From positions 3,100,001 to 3,164,000 of the forward strand of contig NZ_CP049298.1 of the NCBI RefSeq assembly GCF_011058315.1: a stretch of DNA of 64,000 bases. The letters run 5' to 3'. Source of the DNA: Chryseobacterium sp. POL2 (GTDB lineage: Bacteria > Bacteroidota > Bacteroidia > Flavobacteriales > Weeksellaceae). How positions within the stretch are numbered: position 1 is the first letter of the stretch; each line of letters begins with the position of its first letter. Position numbers and translations under genes: made by a program. The notes beneath the pieces were generated by a model. It did not search any database and was not told where the DNA came from. It worked only from the letters and a program-made list of their open reading frames with translations. Shown here piece after piece: positions 61,429 to 64,000 of this stretch.

Positions 61429-62520
61429 ATGAATTTTAAAAAACTGTTAATTTTCCTTCATGTTTTTGTTTTTAGCTTTTCTTTTGTGAAAGCTAGCGAA
61501 ACAGCTACAGTAGCAGGAACTGAGGAAAAGTACAATCCTGTACCGTTCATTATGCATCACATTGCTGATGGCCATTACTGGCATTTGTGGGGAGAGGGCG
61601 AAAACTCTGTTGGTTTTGCACTTCCAGTTATTTTGGTTGATAATGGATTGAAAGTTTTCAGTTCTTCAAAATTTGGTCACGAAGGTGAAGAAGTGGCTCA
61701 TATTGATGGAAAGAATTACAAATTGTTCCACGGTAAAATCTACGAAACGGACGAACTAGGAACACTTACTATGCATAAAGATGAGAAAGGGGTAGAGCAT
61801 CCTACGAATGCTAAGCCACTGGACTTGTCTATTACTAAGGTTGTTGCACAAATGATTTTTGCAGCATTTATTCTTATTCTTTTAGCTTTTGCAACGAAAG
61901 CAAGTTATAAAAAATCTGCTGTACCAACTGGTATTGCGAAGTTTATGGAGCCTCTTATTTTATTTGTTAGAGATGATATTGCTTTGCAAAATATTGGTTC
62001 GGTAAAATATAGAAGATATGTTCCTTATTTAGTGACTTTGTTCTTATTTATTTGGATTCTTAATATTTTAGGACTTGTTCCTGGCGCGGCTAACACAACA
62101 GGTAATATCGCTTTTACGATGATGATGGCGGTGTTTACATTACTAGTTGTTAATCTAAGTGGTAAAAAAACTTACTGGATGCACATGTTAGATCCATTAG
62201 GAAATAATATGCCTTTGGGTGGTAAAATATTGGTGTATATTATTTTGGTTCCAGTAGAATTATTAGGGATTATTACTAAACCTTTTGCCTTGATGATTCG
62301 TCTTTTTGCAAACATGACAGCAGGACACATTATCATCATGAGTTTGATCGCTTTGATCTTCATCATGAAAACATATATGATCGCTCCTGTGTCTTTAGGT
62401 TTAACATTATTTATTTATGTGTTGGAGGTATTGGTAGCAGCATTACAGGCTTATATCTTTACCATGTTAACAGCATTATTTATTGGATCAGCGGTTGAAG
62501 AACCTCACCACGATCACTAG
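61429..62520 (+). CDS. atpB: F0F1 ATP synthase subunit a
   Basis: 363-residue membrane subunit forming the proton half-channels. A signal-like N-terminus and about 115 extra residues outside the membrane, with several His (HHIADGHYWH), precede the usual core. The core starts near residue 140; the essential Arg is in FALMIRLFANMTAGH near residue 285 and VLEVLVAALQAYIFTML near 335 forms the last helix. The His-rich end EEPHHDH is also unusual. Subunit a of E. coli has 271 residues, so the extension is clear; long forms occur in other Bacteroidota. Confidence 0.96.
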   Translation: MNFKKLLIFLHVFVFSFSFVKASETATVAGTEEKYNPVPFIMHHIADGHYWHLWGEGENSVGFALPVILVDNGLKVFSSSKFGHEGEEVAHIDGKNYKLFHGKIYETDELGTLTMHKDEKGVEHPTNAKPLDLSITKVVAQMIFAAFILILLAFATKASYKKSAVPTGIAKFMEPLILFVRDDIALQNIGSVKYRRYVPYLVTLFLFIWILNILGLVPGAANTTGNIAFTMMMAVFTLLVVNLSGKKTYWMHMLDPLGNNMPLGGKILVYIILVPVELLGIITKPFALMIRLFANMTAGHIIIMSLIALIFIMKTYMIAPVSLGLTLFIYVLEVLVAALQAYIFTMLTALFIGSAVEEPHHDH

Positions 62521-62532
62521 TATTTATTTTAA

Positions 62533-62775
<243 letters not shown>

Positions 62776-62784
62776 GAAACAATT

Positions 62785-62826
62785 AAGGATTCTGCAAACG
62801 GTTGGTTTGTAGAATCCTTTTATTAA
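62785..62826 (+). terminator. 15-bp hairpin between atpE and atpF
   Basis: Stem AAGGATTCTGCAAAC/GTTTGTAGAATCCTT (62785-62799 and 62805-62819) with one G-T pair and a GGTTG loop, followed by TTTATT. It has the shape of a terminator but lies inside the operon, so partial termination or RNA end protection is likely. Confidence 0.65.
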
Positions 62827-62862
62827 ACTAAAACAATTATAACTTTAATATACATTTAGATA

Positions 62863-63357
62863 ATGGACTTATTAACGCCTTCAATTGGTAACTTATTTTG
62901 GACAGCAGTTGTATTTCTTTTACTTTTGGCTTTATTAGCTAAGTTTGCATGGGCTCCAATTTTAAGTGCTGTGAGAGAAAGAGAAAACAACATTCAAGAT
63001 GCTCTTAACCAAGCTAAATTAGCTCGTCAAGAAATGTCTCAACTGAAAGAAGATAACGAAAGAATTCTTCGTGAAGCAAAAGTTGAGCGTGATGCTATCC
63101 TAAAAGAAGCCAGAGACATGAAGGATAAGATCGTTAGCGATGCTAAAGAAGTTGCAAAAGTAGAAGGAGACAAAATGATCGAATCTGCTAGACAATCTAT
63201 CCAAACGGAAAAGAATGCTGCTATGGCAGATATCAAAAACCAAATCGGTACTTTATCTGTAACTATTGCAGAAAACATCCTAAAACAAAAGTTAGATAAC
63301 AACGAAGCGCAAACAGCCCTAGTTGAAAACTTAATCAATAAGTCTAACCTTAATTAA
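62863..63357 (+). CDS. atpF: F0F1 ATP synthase subunit b
   Basis: 164 residues: one N-terminal membrane helix (LFWTAVVFLLLLALLAKFAW) and a long charged coiled coil (residues about 35-150) that forms the outer stalk joining F0 to F1. A conserved P follows the helix (WAPIL). Length is normal. Five bases separate its stop from atpH, so the two are tightly linked. Confidence 0.96.
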   Translation: MDLLTPSIGNLFWTAVVFLLLLALLAKFAWAPILSAVRERENNIQDALNQAKLARQEMSQLKEDNERILREAKVERDAILKEARDMKDKIVSDAKEVAKVEGDKMIESARQSIQTEKNAAMADIKNQIGTLSVTIAENILKQKLDNNEAQTALVENLINKSNLN

Positions 63358-63362
63358 AAACA

Positions 63363-63902
63363 ATGCTAACATCTAAAGTTGCAAAAAGATACGCGCAAGG
63401 TCTGCTAGATTTCTCCAGAGAAGCTGGTAGCACAGACGCTATTTTCCAAGAAATGCAAGATGTGGTAAAAATCATGTCTGAGTCAAAGGAGTTGAACCAA
63501 TTTTTCAACACCCCTTTTATCGATGCTAAAAAGAAAATAGAAGTTGCTGGAGAAGTTTTTAAAGCTTTTTCACCTGTTGCGCAAAATCTTGTAAAATTGA
63601 CTATTAATCAAGGACGCGAGTCCCATCTTAAGCAAATCGCACAAGAATTTATTAACAAAGTTGAAGACATTAGAGGTACAAAACGTGTATCGGTAACATC
63701 TGCAACAGCTTTGTCAAAAGAAACTGTAACGGATATTTTGAAAGCCTCAAAGCTTATCCCAACCAATACAGATTTTGAAGTGGAAAGTATTATCAAACCA
63801 GAAATTCTTGGAGGTTACATTCTAAGAGTTGGTGATAAACAAATCGACGCTTCTGTGAAAACAAAACTTAATAACATTAAGAAAGAATTTCAACTTAATT
63901 AA
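63363..63902 (+). CDS. atpH: F0F1 ATP synthase subunit delta
   Basis: 179 residues. Start SKVAKRYAQGLLDFSREAGS and the end of the protein IIKPEILGGYILRVGDKQID are the OSCP/delta signatures. It ties the b stalk to the top of the alpha3-beta3 head. It ends 17 bases before atpA. Confidence 0.96.
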   Translation: MLTSKVAKRYAQGLLDFSREAGSTDAIFQEMQDVVKIMSESKELNQFFNTPFIDAKKKIEVAGEVFKAFSPVAQNLVKLTINQGRESHLKQIAQEFINKVEDIRGTKRVSVTSATALSKETVTDILKASKLIPTNTDFEVESIIKPEILGGYILRVGDKQIDASVKTKLNNIKKEFQLN

Positions 63903-63919
63903 GAAAAAACAACCATAAA

Positions 63920-64000
63920 ATGGCAGAAATAAATCCAGCAGAAGTATCCGCGATACTGAAGCAACAATTAGCAAATTTCGATACGCAATCTAACGTAGAG
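63920..64000 (+). CDS. atpA: F0F1 ATP synthase subunit alpha, 5' end only
   Basis: Start codon ATG at 63920 and 27 codons (MAEINPAEVSAILKQQL, then ANFDTQSNVE), cut by the right edge. The NPAEVSAILKQQL helix is the usual start of Bacteroidota AtpA, and the order atpB-E-F-H-A is standard. The catalytic part lies outside the window. Confidence 0.93.
   Translation, partial: MAEINPAEVSAILKQQLANFDTQSNVE

Overview
The window looks like chromosomal DNA of a low-GC member of the Bacteroidota, family Flavobacteriaceae/Weeksellaceae, most like the Chryseobacterium group. Evidence: gliding-type genes (gldF, gldG, a gldI-like lipoprotein), secreted proteases with type IX secretion (T9SS) C-terminal domains, a fused SecDF, DnaX without zinc-finger cysteines, MnmD, DUF4294, and many promoters of the Bacteroidota form TTG-N17-23-TAnnTTTG. 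No phage, CRISPR array, rRNA, tRNA or insertion sequence was seen.

Layout. 1-5300: 3' part of a UvrD/PcrA helicase, an ABC ATPase, radC, two uncharacterised proteins and soluble pyrophosphatase. 5453-9969: a membrane ion-pumping pyrophosphatase with a C-terminal OmpA domain, then dnaX split by a -1 frame change at a run of ten A. 10018-11482: a strong promoter, a long leader with a 42-codon ORF in which 18 codons are Phe, Tyr or Trp, then the DAHP synthase/chorismate mutase gene. This is the best candidate for an undescribed regulatory system here. 11598-19827: rsgA, ndk, rpe, an M42 peptidase, DUF4294, Nudix, mnmD, ilvE and two prolyl-isomerase lipoproteins. 20126-23953 (minus): ferredoxin, serC, serA, DUF1015. 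24005-30685: LuxC-like reductase, ada, cupin, an overlapping DUF3037/HipA-like pair, flavin oxidoreductase, DUF4268, pnuC. 30861-35506: amino-acid permease, BNR-repeat protein, hemN-type radical SAM enzyme and a secreted-protein remnant. 35671-41234: secDF, a repeat-rich gap, an MFS transporter, tatA, PAP2. 41512-50564: rlmH, YihY, a Cys-rich lipoprotein, nhaA, relA/spoT, GNAT, gldG, gldF, hemJ. 50692-59400: two T9SS metalloproteases, SAM hydroxide adenosyltransferase, phoH, two small beta-barrel proteins. 59523-64000: ffh and the start of the F-type ATP synthase operon (atpB, E, F, H, A).

Themes. Pyrophosphate metabolism is paired (soluble and membrane PPase). Protein export and envelope biogenesis recur (SecDF, TatA, Ffh, GldFG, T9SS cargo, periplasmic isomerases). 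Intergenic DNA carries three repeat classes: a GC-rich family of about 110 bp, mostly just after terminators; a 22-bp tandem array; and a 7-bp tandem array.
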